This document shows positions 1 to 9,049 of a DNA stretch of 64,000 bases, piece by piece. Source of the stretch: Sapientia aquatica (GTDB taxonomy: Bacteria > Pseudomonadota > Gammaproteobacteria > Burkholderiales > Burkholderiaceae_D); assembly GCF_004358105.1 (NCBI RefSeq), contig NZ_SMYL01000006.1, forward strand, positions 141,486 to 205,485. The letters are read 5' to 3'. A program made the position numbers and the translations under genes. The stretch's first letter is position 1; each line of letters opens with the position of its first letter. The notes under the pieces were generated by a model. It did not search any database. It was not told the origin of the DNA and saw nothing but the letters and a program-made list of their open reading frames with translations.

Positions 1-65
1 GCAGCACGGCAGCAGCAAAAACCTCTGCCACCGCCTGAGCAACCAGAGCCTTTGAAGGAGTTACT

Positions 66-1055
66 ATGCGCCAGAGTCTTACCCACATTAGAGAATATTT
101 CGCCCAGCAACGGCGCGAACACAAAGCGTGGCATTGGGATATTGCCGAGCAGTTATCGATTTCCGAAGCCGAGCTACTAGCCGCACACGTGGGCGCAACG
201 GATGCCAGCAGCGCGCTTTCTGCAACGCGCTTAAACAATAACTGGCCAGCCATCATTGCCTCTATCGAGTCCTTGGGAACGGTCATGGGATTAACCCGCA
301 CCAATGCGTGTGTGCATGAAGTGATCGGCGCATACAGCAACTGCACTTATGCCGATCAGATTGGCACGATTAGTAACGAGACCATGAAACTACGCATCAA
401 CTATGCGGCGTGGTGCGTGGGATTTGCCATCGTTGAGGAGTTCGGCAATCGGGTCATGCGCAGCTTGCAGTTTTTTGCCGCGGACGGTCGGCCACTGCAC
501 AAAATATATCTGCGCGCTGACAGCGATTTGGATGCATTTTTTGAGTTAATTCGTTTGCATCGCGCCGAGCAACAAGCAACCGAAATCCTAATCGACAAAA
601 CCAGTTCGGCACTAACGCTAACAAGCCGCACGCAATACCGTACTCCCGCTGGCGATAACGTGGTCGAGTTTGTACGCCAATTTGAACGCGATGAATGCAT
701 GAGTCTATTGAATGCCGCCGCTCTGCAAGCAGTATCGCTGACAATTTGCGTTGCCAATGAAGGCATCTTGCAAAGCTATTGCGGTCGGATTCATAAAGTC
801 GTGCAAACCGGAACGTGGCTCAATGTGCTCGATCCGACGTTCAATATCCATCTGCGTGAAGACAACATCGCCAACATCCAGCTCGTCCAAAACGCTAGCG
901 CAGTCGGTTGTTCTACCTATTTGGAATTGTTGGATGCAAACGAAGAAACGATTGCGCGAATCTCTGGAGCAGGTAGCTCCAAACAAACCGATTCGTCCGC
1001 ATGGCGCTCATTGCTGGCTCATGTAGAACAAGGAGTCCAACCATGCGCAAGCTAA
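66..1055 (+). CDS. hmuS: Heme-degrading/heme-trafficking factor, HemS/HmuS family
   Basis: Cytoplasmic protein that takes heme delivered by the HmuTUV importer and degrades it or passes it on. The 329 residues match the usual size of the HemS/ChuS/HmuS family, which is built from two repeated halves. The second half carries the family pattern GRIHKVVQTGTWLNVLDP followed by NIHLRED. The start has a good ribosome site (AAGGAG, 7 bases upstream). The gene opens a chain of five same-strand genes, and its last 13 bases overlap hmuT, so the two are translationally linked. The upstream promoter, receptor gene and any Fur site lie outside the window. Confidence 0.88.
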   Translation: MRQSLTHIREYFAQQRREHKAWHWDIAEQLSISEAELLAAHVGATDASSALSATRLNNNWPAIIASIESLGTVMGLTRTNACVHEVIGAYSNCTYADQIGTISNETMKLRINYAAWCVGFAIVEEFGNRVMRSLQFFAADGRPLHKIYLRADSDLDAFFELIRLHRAEQQATEILIDKTSSALTLTSRTQYRTPAGDNVVEFVRQFERDECMSLLNAAALQAVSLTICVANEGILQSYCGRIHKVVQTGTWLNVLDPTFNIHLREDNIANIQLVQNASAVGCSTYLELLDANEETIARISGAGSSKQTDSSAWRSLLAHVEQGVQPCAS

Positions 1056-1960
1056 GCGATCAAGCGGTGCATTCGGATTTAGCTTGTCCTGCGCGGCGCG
1101 CGGTAATCTGCAAATTTGGCGCGATGACATCGGCATTATTATTAGGCCAATCGCGGCTAGCGCACGCGGTCGCATTGCAGCGCCTCGTCAGCATTGGCGG
1201 CTCATTGACCGAGATTATTTTTGCCTTGCAAGCACAAGCACAAATAGTCGGCGTGGACACGACGTCTGATTTTCCCAGTGCTGCGCAAAAACTACCCAAC
1301 GTCGGCTACACCCGCACCTTATCCGCCGAGGGGATTCTTGCCTTAGCGCCGAGCATGATTATCGCCACCGAAGATGCCGGGCCGCCAGCGGTTATCGCGC
1401 AACTTTCCGCCGCTGGAATTCCAGTGCACGTGTTACGCGCCAATCATCGCTTTGAAGGATTGTTGGAACGGGTTTATCGCGTAGGCGAATTAACCGGGCA
1501 CACCCAAGAGGCAAAGCAATTAACCCAAACCCTAGGCGACGACTGGCAAAAGACGCAAGTCAATTTGATCGATCACAAAAAACGTCGCGTGTTATTCATC
1601 CTGTCGCACAACGCTAATCAAATGATGGTCGCGGGCAAAAACACCAGCGCACACGCCGTAGTGGAATACGCAGGAGCCTGCAACGCTATGGCCGAATTTA
1701 ATGGCTATAAACCGCTGACACCCGAAGCCTTGGTCGCGGAGCAGCCTGACATTATTTTGATGACAGAGTCAGGGCTTTCCGCCATCGGTGGGATGAAGGG
1801 CTTACTCAATACGCCCGGATTTGCCCAAACACCGGCTGGCCGACAGCGCCGAATTCTGGCTTTTGACACGATGTATTTACTTGGCTTCGGCCCGCGCCTG
1901 CCTGCGGCAGTGAAAGCGCTAAATAACGCAATCACTCAAATTATGAGTAAGTCAGAGTAA
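1043..1960 (+). CDS. hmuT: Heme ABC transporter, periplasmic heme-binding protein
   Basis: Periplasmic binding protein of the HmuTUV heme importer. The body is a class III (BtuF/FhuD-like) fold: it begins RLVSIGGSLTEIIFAL near residue 47, and later shows AGKNTSAHAVVEYAGACNA and EALVAEQPDIILM, all typical of heme-binding HmuT proteins. I place the start at the ATG preceded by AAGGAG. A frame-compatible ATG 42 bases upstream lies deeper in hmuS and has no ribosome site. The N-terminus is odd: about 45 residues with two arginine/lysine clusters before a short hydrophobic stretch (FGAMTSALLLG), longer than a simple signal peptide. Length is 305 residues. Confidence 0.88.
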   Translation: MRKLSDQAVHSDLACPARRAVICKFGAMTSALLLGQSRLAHAVALQRLVSIGGSLTEIIFALQAQAQIVGVDTTSDFPSAAQKLPNVGYTRTLSAEGILALAPSMIIATEDAGPPAVIAQLSAAGIPVHVLRANHRFEGLLERVYRVGELTGHTQEAKQLTQTLGDDWQKTQVNLIDHKKRRVLFILSHNANQMMVAGKNTSAHAVVEYAGACNAMAEFNGYKPLTPEALVAEQPDIILMTESGLSAIGGMKGLLNTPGFAQTPAGRQRRILAFDTMYLLGFGPRLPAAVKALNNAITQIMSKSE

Positions 1961-1972
1961 GCCGGAATAAGC

Positions 1973-3031
1973 ATGACTACCAACTTAACTGGCCTAACTT
2001 TAAGCAGCACCAACACGGTGATCAAACCCGTGGCAATTGGTGCTGCTGCGCTGTTATTGGCGATCGCTGTCGCGGTGCAATGTGGCGCAGTGCCTGTGTC
2101 CGGTGCGGATTGGCGGGCCCTGTTCGATAGTCAATACGTCAGCGGCGGCAGTTATGTGCTGTGGCATATCCGCTTACCTAGAGCGCTATTGGCGGTATTA
2201 ATTGGGGCTAGTTTAGGTTTGGCTGGCGCGCTGACGCAGGGCTTGTTCCGCAATCCGTTGAGCGATCCTAGCTTGTTAGGGATTAGCGCGGGAGCCGCGT
2301 GTGCGGTGGCATTGACCTTGGTATTTTTTGCGGGCTTGCATCTGGCGCTGCCAGCCAGCTTACGCAGTTGGGGCGTGCCCTTAGTCGCATTTACGGGCGC
2401 GTTAGCAGTGTGTTTTGCACTCGATCAAATCGCCCGTTGGATAACGCCCGGCTCAATTGCGGGCTTACTGTTGACTGGCGTGGCACTCAACGCGCTCGCT
2501 GGTGCGGTAATCGGTCTATGCACCTATTTAGCGACGGACGAACAATTACGCAGCCTGACTTTTTGGACCTTGGGTTCGCTGGCTGGAGCCAATTGGGTCT
2601 TGGTTTCAGTACTGACCTTAATGCTTGCGATCGCCTATTGGCGCGTCCGCACTTTGGCACCTGCGATCAATGCCTTGGCGCTGGGTGAATCGGCGGCTAG
2701 CCACGTCGGAATTGACGTGACAACGTTACGAACTCAGGTGATTTTATTGGTGGCGCTTTTGGCGGGGTTTTCGGTCGCGTGGTGCGGCATGATCGGCTTC
2801 ATTGGTTTAATCGCTCCGCACTTAGCGCGCACTTGGGTTGGTGCGGATCAACGTCATGTAGTTCCTATCGCTATGCTGGCAGGTAGCTTGTTGTTATTAG
2901 GTGCTGACACCTTGGCGCGCACGGTGGCTATCCCAGCCGAAATTCCAGTTGGCATTTTTACCGCCTTACTTGGTGGACCATTTTTCTTGCTGCAATTGCG
3001 CGGCGTGCGCGGTCGAATTGGAGCGCTGTGA
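1973..3031 (+). CDS. hmuU: Heme ABC transporter permease
   Basis: Inner-membrane permease of the heme importer, FecCD/BtuC family (352 residues, about ten membrane helices expected). Visible hallmarks are the early RLPRALLAVLIGASLGLAGALTQ segment with FRNPLSDPSLLGI after it. The coupling-helix region is near GESAASHVGI, and the late GMIGFIGLIAPHLARTWVGADQR stretch contacts the ATPase. It starts 12 bases after hmuT and its stop overlaps the hmuV start (TGATG). It should form a homodimer with two HmuV subunits. Confidence 0.9.
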   Translation: MTTNLTGLTLSSTNTVIKPVAIGAAALLLAIAVAVQCGAVPVSGADWRALFDSQYVSGGSYVLWHIRLPRALLAVLIGASLGLAGALTQGLFRNPLSDPSLLGISAGAACAVALTLVFFAGLHLALPASLRSWGVPLVAFTGALAVCFALDQIARWITPGSIAGLLLTGVALNALAGAVIGLCTYLATDEQLRSLTFWTLGSLAGANWVLVSVLTLMLAIAYWRVRTLAPAINALALGESAASHVGIDVTTLRTQVILLVALLAGFSVAWCGMIGFIGLIAPHLARTWVGADQRHVVPIAMLAGSLLLLGADTLARTVAIPAEIPVGIFTALLGGPFFLLQLRGVRGRIGAL

Positions 3032-3849
3032 TGCTAACGCTCTCAAAGGTAACGCTACGATTCGGGCAACAGGTTTTTGGCCCCTTTAATTTACGCATTG
3101 AGCACGGTGAAAGGATTGCTGTTCTCGGCCCCAGCGGCGCAGGGAAATCCACCCTGCTCAAACTACTCTCTGGCGAATTGCGTGCCAGTAGCGGACACAT
3201 CCAATTTATGGATCGCCCTTACCAAGCATGGTCGTTCGCGCAGCTCAGTGAGCACCGCGCAGTGTTGCCGCAATCCAGTGGGCTGGCATTTAATTTGGAC
3301 ACTCAGCTCGTCATTGGCTTGGGCCGTGTTGCTGTGCAAGAGGATAGAAAACTCAGCGACATTATTACGCAAGCGGCAAACCTAGCGTGTGCGCAGCATT
3401 TACTGCATCGACGCTTCGATACGCTGTCTGGCGGTGAACAAGCTAGAGTCCAATTAGCCCGAATTTTTGCGCAACTCTGGGATAGGCAACACGGTTTGAT
3501 CTTGGTCGATGAGCCGCTAGCCGCGCTCGACCCAGGCTTGCAACTGGAGTTATTAGAAAATCTTGATCACTTTGCCACCGAGCGTGGGCACAGCGTAGTC
3601 AGTATCCTGCACGACATCAACCATGCAATGACCAACGCTGATCGCTTGCTAATGCTCAAAAACGGCACGCTAATTAATGATGTATGGTGTTCTGAGGATG
3701 TCGTTCCCGCGCTAGAAAATCTGTACAACATCCGACTCAGCCGCGCAGTGGATTTGCATGGACAAACCTTTATCGCACCGCGGCAGCGCAAACCCATCCA
3801 CACCAATCAAGCGCAACAAGGAAGGTGGCATGAGCCGATTACCACCTAG
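3031..3849 (+). CDS. hmuV: Heme ABC transporter ATP-binding protein
   Basis: ATPase of the heme importer (272 residues). Walker A is GPSGAGKST near residue 35, the signature motif is LSGGEQARVQLARIF, and Walker B is LILVDEPLAALD followed by the switch histidine in SILHDINHA. The start is the ATG within TGATG, sharing bases with the hmuU stop. A GTG immediately before it is also possible and would add one residue. The 3' end overlaps the TonB gene by 20 bases. Family membership follows from context plus the motifs, which are common to all FecE-type ATPases. Confidence 0.9.
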   Translation: MLTLSKVTLRFGQQVFGPFNLRIEHGERIAVLGPSGAGKSTLLKLLSGELRASSGHIQFMDRPYQAWSFAQLSEHRAVLPQSSGLAFNLDTQLVIGLGRVAVQEDRKLSDIITQAANLACAQHLLHRRFDTLSGGEQARVQLARIFAQLWDRQHGLILVDEPLAALDPGLQLELLENLDHFATERGHSVVSILHDINHAMTNADRLLMLKNGTLINDVWCSEDVVPALENLYNIRLSRAVDLHGQTFIAPRQRKPIHTNQAQQGRWHEPITT

Positions 3850-4510
3850 CAAATTCAGCAATCGCACCATCGTTTGCAGAGCGCTATTGCTCTCGATTTG
3901 GCTGCACGCTTTTTTGCTCACTGCGCTGCTACATTCAAGCCCGTATCACGCACCAGCGAGCCAAGCGACTATGTCTATCGTCTTGCTGCACACAATCGAT
4001 ACGTCAGCGGTTGCGGCACTTCCCAGCACAACAAGGCTAATCGACTTCTCGACGCCGCCGCCCGCCTTGACAACTCCCGCGCGAATGTCAAACACAGCAA
4101 AAACTAACGAGGTACGCGCAGAGGAAACCGCCAACACTGCGCCGCAACCAGCGTCGGTTAATCCAAGCGCTGCGCCGCACTTGGCCAATGAAGCGCCCAG
4201 CAATACACCTCAAACTGCGAGTGCGTCAGCACCCTATTACATCCAACCCAACTATGCCAACAATCCACCCCCGATCTACCCGAGGCTATTGCGTGAGCAG
4301 GGAATTGAAGGCGTGGTTTGGTTGCGCGTGTGGGTGGATTGCGATGGGCATCCACAACAGATCAACATCATCCAAGCCAGTGGCTACCGCCTATTTGATG
4401 AAGCCGCTTTGCGCGCGGTGCAACATTGGCGCTTTAGCCCCACACAACAAGGCGATCGCCACGTCGCAAGTTGGGTGGAATTTCCGATTCGCTTTTCGCT
4501 CGACAGTTAA
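3830..4510 (+). CDS. TonB-family energy transducer
   Basis: Inner-membrane-anchored protein that transmits proton-motive force to outer-membrane receptors, here presumably a heme receptor. It has one N-terminal membrane helix (around residues 15-35), a proline/alanine/threonine-rich periplasmic linker, and a C-terminal TonB domain. That domain begins with the pattern YPRLLREQGIEGVVWLRVWV and includes LFDEAALRAVQHWRFSP. I chose this ATG because it follows GGAAGGT; an ATG 72 bases upstream lies inside hmuV and precedes a very polar segment. It closes the heme operon. No exbB or exbD is in the window. Length 226 residues. Confidence 0.85.
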   Translation: MSRLPPSKFSNRTIVCRALLLSIWLHAFLLTALLHSSPYHAPASQATMSIVLLHTIDTSAVAALPSTTRLIDFSTPPPALTTPARMSNTAKTNEVRAEETANTAPQPASVNPSAAPHLANEAPSNTPQTASASAPYYIQPNYANNPPPIYPRLLREQGIEGVVWLRVWVDCDGHPQQINIIQASGYRLFDEAALRAVQHWRFSPTQQGDRHVASWVEFPIRFSLDS

Positions 4511-4814
4511 TCAAGCTCGGATTGCAACGACTAATGCAAAATCACGTTTGCAGTGCCACTTCAAGGTATTTGACAGTTATTCCCCAAAAAAATAAGCATG
4601 AATGAATGAAAGCGGTTCAATTGGGCGGCTTGGGCTGTGTTTTCACTCAGTTTTTCGATGGCAACAAATGATTCGTGCTAAATTTACGCCTTATTTTCGT
4701 GCCGCAACACAGTGGCGCGATGCCAATTTAACCAGCTTTAACCTAAACGCACTAATGCATTAATTGGCCTAGCTTCGCCAGTTCAAAATTAGCTCGTTTC
4801 CATTGGAGTAAGGC
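4511..4814. other. Intergenic gap between the heme operon and the ABC/LolA-like operon
   Basis: About 300 bases with no credible gene. It contains a perfect TTGACA at 4570-4575 without a good -10 at the proper distance, and an AT-rich palindromic core (TAATGCATTA) near 4753. No terminator with a U-run follows the TonB gene. The promoter for the downstream operon is presumably here, but I cannot place it. Confidence 0.4.
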
Positions 4815-5516
4815 ATGTACCCAGTTGTGTTCAAAAAGGTCGTCAAGACTTACCACCTAGACGCGGTTGATGTGCCCGCGCTGAGCGATATTGATTTAGA
4901 CATCCGACCGAATTGTTTTACCGTGATTTCGGGGCCTTCGGGCAGCGGCAAGACGACGCTGCTGAATTTGATTGGCTGCATCGATCGAGCCAACTCAGGC
5001 GAAGTCATCGTTGCAGGTCACGACGTCAATGCCATGTCGGATAACGCGCTATCGGATTTTCGTGCGCATCACCTTGGGTATATTTTCCAAAATTTCAATT
5101 TGTTGCCAGTATTAAGCACTTACGAAAACGTCGAGTACCCGCTGATTTTGACCAAGGTTCCCGCCGCCAAACGCAAAGAACGGGTCATGGCATTACTCGA
5201 CGCCGTTGGCTTAGCCGACCGCGTGCACAATCGCCCCGGTCAGCTATCGGGCGGACAGCGTCAACGGGTCGCGATTGCACGCGCGTTGGCGACCGAGCCG
5301 AAGTTGGTGCTAGCGGATGAACCGACCGCTAATTTGGATAGCCAAACCGGTGCAGCAATCATTACCTTAATGCGTAAAATGCAGCGAGAGCATCAAGTCT
5401 CGTTCGTGTTCTCATCGCACGATCCGCAAGTGCAAGCCGAAGCTGACGACACCATTTTCATTCGCGACGGGCGCATTATTGGCGTGGAACGCAAATCGCT
5501 GGAGAACGCCGTATGA
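4815..5516 (+). CDS. ABC transporter ATP-binding protein, LolD/MacB type
   Basis: Cytoplasmic ATPase of 233 residues belonging to the LolD/MacB/FtsE branch. Walker A (GPSGSGKTT) is at residues 40-48, the Q-loop is in FQNFNLLP, the signature LSGGQ is at 144-148 and Walker B/D-loop (VLADEPTANLD) at about 165-175. The H-loop histidine is in FSSHDPQ. The stop overlaps the start of the FtsX-type permease (ATGA), and two envelope genes follow. The branch works by mechanotransmission, so the likely job is moving a lipid, lipoprotein or hydrophobic ligand at the inner membrane. It is not necessarily the housekeeping LolD, which is normally paired with two different permeases. Confidence 0.85.
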   Translation: MYPVVFKKVVKTYHLDAVDVPALSDIDLDIRPNCFTVISGPSGSGKTTLLNLIGCIDRANSGEVIVAGHDVNAMSDNALSDFRAHHLGYIFQNFNLLPVLSTYENVEYPLILTKVPAAKRKERVMALLDAVGLADRVHNRPGQLSGGQRQRVAIARALATEPKLVLADEPTANLDSQTGAAIITLMRKMQREHQVSFVFSSHDPQVQAEADDTIFIRDGRIIGVERKSLENAV

Positions 5517-6901
5517 AAACCTTCTCCCTCGCTTTACGCAACCTACTACGTAACCGCCGCCGATCGCTAACGACTTTGCTGGCTATGGTGATTGGACTAA
5601 CCGCGATCTTAATTTTTGGCGGCTACCGCTCCAACATCACCTACGGGATTGAAACCGGCTTTGTCCAAGGCAGCGGCCATGTGCAAATTCAGCACCAAAA
5701 TTATTACCTTGAGGGCAGCGATAATCCGACCGCCTACGGCATCAGCGGCTATCAGTACATTATCGACGTAGTGCAACACGATCCAGTCATGGCTCCGATG
5801 CTCAATATGGTTACGCCGACGTTGGCCTTAGGCGGATTGGCGGGCAATTTCGCGGCCGGGATTTCACGCTCGGTGTACGCCTCGGGCGTAATTCCCGAGC
5901 AGCGCAGCCAGATGGAAAAATGGAACGATTACGGCTTAATCAGCTACGTGCAACCTTTGCGCTTAACTGGCACAACGCCGGATTCAGTCGTCGTGGGCGA
6001 CGGCTTAGCGCGCAAACTCAAACTCTGCAAAGCGCTGCAAATCAAGGGCTGTGTGCAAACAGATACGCCCATCGTCTCCACCGGCGCGGCTGCGCCGGAC
6101 GACATTGCCGCCTTATCCGACATTGAACAAAGCAACGTCAAACAAGAAACCGGTACGCGAATAGAAATGCTGGCTTCCACCGCGCACGGTGCACCGAACG
6201 TGGCGAGTTTGAGCGTGGTGTCTTCACGTAATATGGGAATTAAAGCGATTGATGATATGTATTTGGCGATGCATTTGAGCCAAGCGCAAAAACTGATTTA
6301 TGGGTCGAACGAACCGCAAGTCACCGCGATTCAAATTCAACTACGCCACACCAACCAAATTCCTGCCGCCAAAGCGCGCTTGCAATCCCTGCTCGCCACC
6401 GAATTTCCAAACGAACCGCTCGAAGTGCTGGATTTCAAAACACTCAATCCGATGTACGGCCAAACCGCGCAATTCATGAATTCGATGTTTGGCTTTATCG
6501 CGGCCTTAATCGCGGTGATTGTGCTGTTCACAATTGGCAATACCATGAGCACAGCCGTAGTAGAACGCACGGTAGAAATCGGCACCCTGCGCGCCATGGG
6601 CTTGCGTCGCGCGGGCTTGCGTTATTTATTTTTGTGCGAAGGAATTCTGCTCGGCTTATTTGGCGCCGTGCTCGGTGTCATCAGCGCATTAATCATCGCT
6701 TATGCGATTAATCACAGCGGCCTATCTTGGACGCCGCCGGGCTATTCGTATGCCTATTTAATTCTGGTGCGCGTGTGGCAAGACCCTGCCCTGCTCATTG
6801 GCAGCGTAATCGGATTAATTTTGGTCACCGTTATTTCTGCTTGGTGGCCAGCCAACCGTGCTTCAAAAATGATGATTGTTGACGCCTTGCGTCATGTTTA
6901 G
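5513..6901 (+). CDS. ABC transporter permease, FtsX/MacB/LolC-E superfamily
   Basis: Inner-membrane permease of 462 residues. It has the MacB/LolCE layout: one N-terminal helix (about residues 17-37) and a large periplasmic domain (about 40-320). The C-terminal FtsX domain has three helices (roughly 325-350, 375-400, 425-450) and ends AWWPANRASKMMIVDALR. The coupling region ERTVEIGTLRAMGLRR, typical of this superfamily, is present. Only one permease gene is in the operon, so the complex would be a homodimer. Translation is coupled to the ATPase gene by a four-base overlap. The substrate is unknown. Confidence 0.82.
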   Translation: MKTFSLALRNLLRNRRRSLTTLLAMVIGLTAILIFGGYRSNITYGIETGFVQGSGHVQIQHQNYYLEGSDNPTAYGISGYQYIIDVVQHDPVMAPMLNMVTPTLALGGLAGNFAAGISRSVYASGVIPEQRSQMEKWNDYGLISYVQPLRLTGTTPDSVVVGDGLARKLKLCKALQIKGCVQTDTPIVSTGAAAPDDIAALSDIEQSNVKQETGTRIEMLASTAHGAPNVASLSVVSSRNMGIKAIDDMYLAMHLSQAQKLIYGSNEPQVTAIQIQLRHTNQIPAAKARLQSLLATEFPNEPLEVLDFKTLNPMYGQTAQFMNSMFGFIAALIAVIVLFTIGNTMSTAVVERTVEIGTLRAMGLRRAGLRYLFLCEGILLGLFGAVLGVISALIIAYAINHSGLSWTPPGYSYAYLILVRVWQDPALLIGSVIGLILVTVISAWWPANRASKMMIVDALRHV

Positions 6902-6920
6902 ATTTGATTTGGGAATAGTG

Positions 6921-7703
6921 ATGCGATTACTTAAATTAACGATAATTTCTTGCGCTATGGTGTTCTCTGCGACCAGCAATCCAAGCTATGCCACACCAAC
7001 GCCACAAGAGATCCTGGCCGCCAGCGACGCGGTGCGCAATCCCGATTATCCCTTCGGTTTAACCAACACCTTAATCGAATACAAAAACGGGCAACAAACC
7101 GACACCAGCACCTTAGGGATTTATTCCAAAGCGGACCCAAGCAGCGGCCAATTCCGCAGCCTAATTCGCTACATCGCTCCGCAGCGCGATGCCAATAAAT
7201 TGATTTTATATAGCGGAAAAGATTTGTGGTTTTACGACCCATCGAGCAAGGCTAGTATTCGCATGTCGCCGCAACAGCGCTTGCTCGGCCAAGCTTCGAA
7301 TGGCGACGTGGTAACAGTCAACCTAGCCAAGGATTACAAAGCAAGTTCGGCCGTCGAAGAAGACACTCAAGACGGCGACCGCCAAACCAAACATTGCTAC
7401 AAAGTCGCCATGCAAGCTGACACTCCGGATGCGACGTATCACCACATTGACATGTGGATCGAGGTCGGCAACTTCCACCCAATCAAAGCGCGCTTTTATG
7501 CGGACAGCAATAAGTTATTAAAGAGCGCTTACTACCGCCGCTATGAAAAACAATTGGGACTAGATCGACCAACTGAAACCGTCATCATTGACGGACTCGA
7601 TCCAAAATGGGTAACGGTGATGCGCTATTCGGATTTGGTGAAGCGCGACGTACCTGACTTATGGTTGCAACGCGAATATTTACCGCGCTTTAAACCGCAA
7701 TAA
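6921..7703 (+). CDS. LolA-like outer-membrane lipoprotein-sorting family protein
   Basis: Exported periplasmic protein of 260 residues. A signal peptide (about 1-24, ending NPSYA) precedes a domain of the LolA-like 'outer membrane lipoprotein-sorting' type. That family is recognised by the pattern of basic/aromatic beta strands, including LIRYIAPQRDANKLILYSGKDLWFYDPSSKASIRMSP. Proteins of this type are commonly encoded beside lipid or RND-type exporters. I chose the ATG that leaves a clean signal peptide; a frame-compatible start 45 bases upstream overlaps the permease gene. The context suggests a carrier between the permease and the outer membrane. Confidence 0.75.
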   Translation: MRLLKLTIISCAMVFSATSNPSYATPTPQEILAASDAVRNPDYPFGLTNTLIEYKNGQQTDTSTLGIYSKADPSSGQFRSLIRYIAPQRDANKLILYSGKDLWFYDPSSKASIRMSPQQRLLGQASNGDVVTVNLAKDYKASSAVEEDTQDGDRQTKHCYKVAMQADTPDATYHHIDMWIEVGNFHPIKARFYADSNKLLKSAYYRRYEKQLGLDRPTETVIIDGLDPKWVTVMRYSDLVKRDVPDLWLQREYLPRFKPQ

Positions 7704-7711
7704 ACTTCCGC

Positions 7712-8992
7712 ATGAAAAAAACCCTATTCTGCATTGCCCTGCTCTGGCTAACATGTAGCGCCAACGCGCAAGAAGCGGACGATCTGCAGGCCTTGCAATT
7801 GGCCGATCAAATCATGACCAAGCCAGAGCAGCCGAGCAATTGGCGCATCTTTGCCGAAGGCGCAGCGCGCGGCGCGGTATTGCGCAGCAGCGATAGTTTT
7901 CAAGCGAATCAGCGTTTGTCTTTTGACGCGCAATACGACAATACTTTTGCGCCCGGTTGGCGTGCAGTTTTTTCTGATCGCTTAGACATCGACAACCCTG
8001 CTCAAGCCCCATCAGATCGCGCCATTAATACCATCAAAGAAGCCTACTTAAGTTGGCAAGCCCAGCCCAATTTATTATTTGATTTGGGTCGGATTAATGA
8101 GCGCAACGGCGTGGCACTGGGCTACAACCCAACTGATTATTTTAAAGCCGCCGCGCTGCGTTCCGTGGTCTCGGTCGATCCCAATAGTTTGAAAGAAAAC
8201 CGTCAGGGCAGCGTGATGCTGCGCGCTCAGCAACTGTCCGATAATGGCTCGCTCACGGTTTTATTTTCGCCCAAGCTCAGCGACGCAATCAATGCCGAGC
8301 ATGAGTACGCCACGTTCAATCCCGACATCGCGGCAACCAATAACATCAATCGTTGGTTGGTGAGTTATAGCCCAAAATTTTCCAATGACTTCAATCCCAA
8401 AGTTTTGCTGTTCAAGTCCGAGCAATTGCCAACCCAGTTTGGATTAAACTTTACCAGTTTGGTCAACGATGCCACGGTAATTTATTTGGAATGGTCCGGA
8501 GGTCGTCGCCCGAACTTGCTCACCCAAGCATTACAAGCGCAGGGAATTCCAGTGGCGGACAACAGCGCATTTCGCAATCGCGTATCCAGCGGCGTCACCT
8601 ACACCACCGACAACAAAATCTCCATCAGCGCAGAATTCGACTACAACGGCACCGGCCTAGATCAGCAACAATGGAGCGACTTAGGTCGGCCCAACTTGCT
8701 TTACGGTGCATATCGAAAATGGCTGCAAATCGTCCAAGAATCACCCACTAAACAAACGGCTTTTCTCTACGCCACATGGCAAGACGCGGGACTCAATCAT
8801 CTGGACGTGAGCGCGATGGAACGTTTTAACTTGGTTGATTCCAGCCACCTAACCTGGTTAGAGGCGCGCTATCACATGACGCACTCGGAATTTGCCTTGC
8901 AATGGCAACGCGATAGCGGCAGCCGTTTTAGTGAATTTGGAGCGGCGCGACAAAGCCAACTTTGGTCGCTGTTGGGGCGGTTTTATTTTTAA
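7712..8992 (+). CDS. Predicted outer-membrane beta-barrel protein of unknown function
   Basis: 426 residues with a clear signal peptide (cleavage after SANA, about residue 19). The body is rich in alternating polar/aromatic strands such as RLSFDAQYDNTF and LLFDLGRINERNG. It ends in phenylalanine (LLGRFYF), the typical end of a BAM substrate, so an outer-membrane barrel is likely. I cannot name the family from the sequence alone. It starts 8 bases after the LolA-like gene and is the last gene of the operon, which supports an outer-membrane role for the whole system. An alternative is an ordinary porin that happens to be co-transcribed. Confidence 0.65.
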   Translation: MKKTLFCIALLWLTCSANAQEADDLQALQLADQIMTKPEQPSNWRIFAEGAARGAVLRSSDSFQANQRLSFDAQYDNTFAPGWRAVFSDRLDIDNPAQAPSDRAINTIKEAYLSWQAQPNLLFDLGRINERNGVALGYNPTDYFKAAALRSVVSVDPNSLKENRQGSVMLRAQQLSDNGSLTVLFSPKLSDAINAEHEYATFNPDIAATNNINRWLVSYSPKFSNDFNPKVLLFKSEQLPTQFGLNFTSLVNDATVIYLEWSGGRRPNLLTQALQAQGIPVADNSAFRNRVSSGVTYTTDNKISISAEFDYNGTGLDQQQWSDLGRPNLLYGAYRKWLQIVQESPTKQTAFLYATWQDAGLNHLDVSAMERFNLVDSSHLTWLEARYHMTHSEFALQWQRDSGSRFSEFGAARQSQLWSLLGRFYF

Positions 8993-9014
8993 TCGGCCAG
9001 CCAAGAATATCGTC

Positions 9015-9020
9015 TATAAT
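9015..9020 (+). promoter_or_regulatory. Consensus -10 box (TATAAT) before the Hsp70-like gene
   Basis: A perfect TATAAT lies 29 bases upstream of the start codon. No good -35 hexamer is visible at 16-18 bases spacing. It sits only 22 bases after the barrel gene stop, so the chaperone gene may have its own promoter. Confidence 0.5.
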
Positions 9021-9049
9021 CGCCCCCGTTTTTGTTATCAGGAAGTGCA

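Noticed and set aside
1..65. Partial reading frames in the first 65 bases, including a proline/glutamine-rich one
   Set aside because: Three frames remain plausible and none is long enough to identify; one stops at 36-38. I cannot tell which gene ends here.
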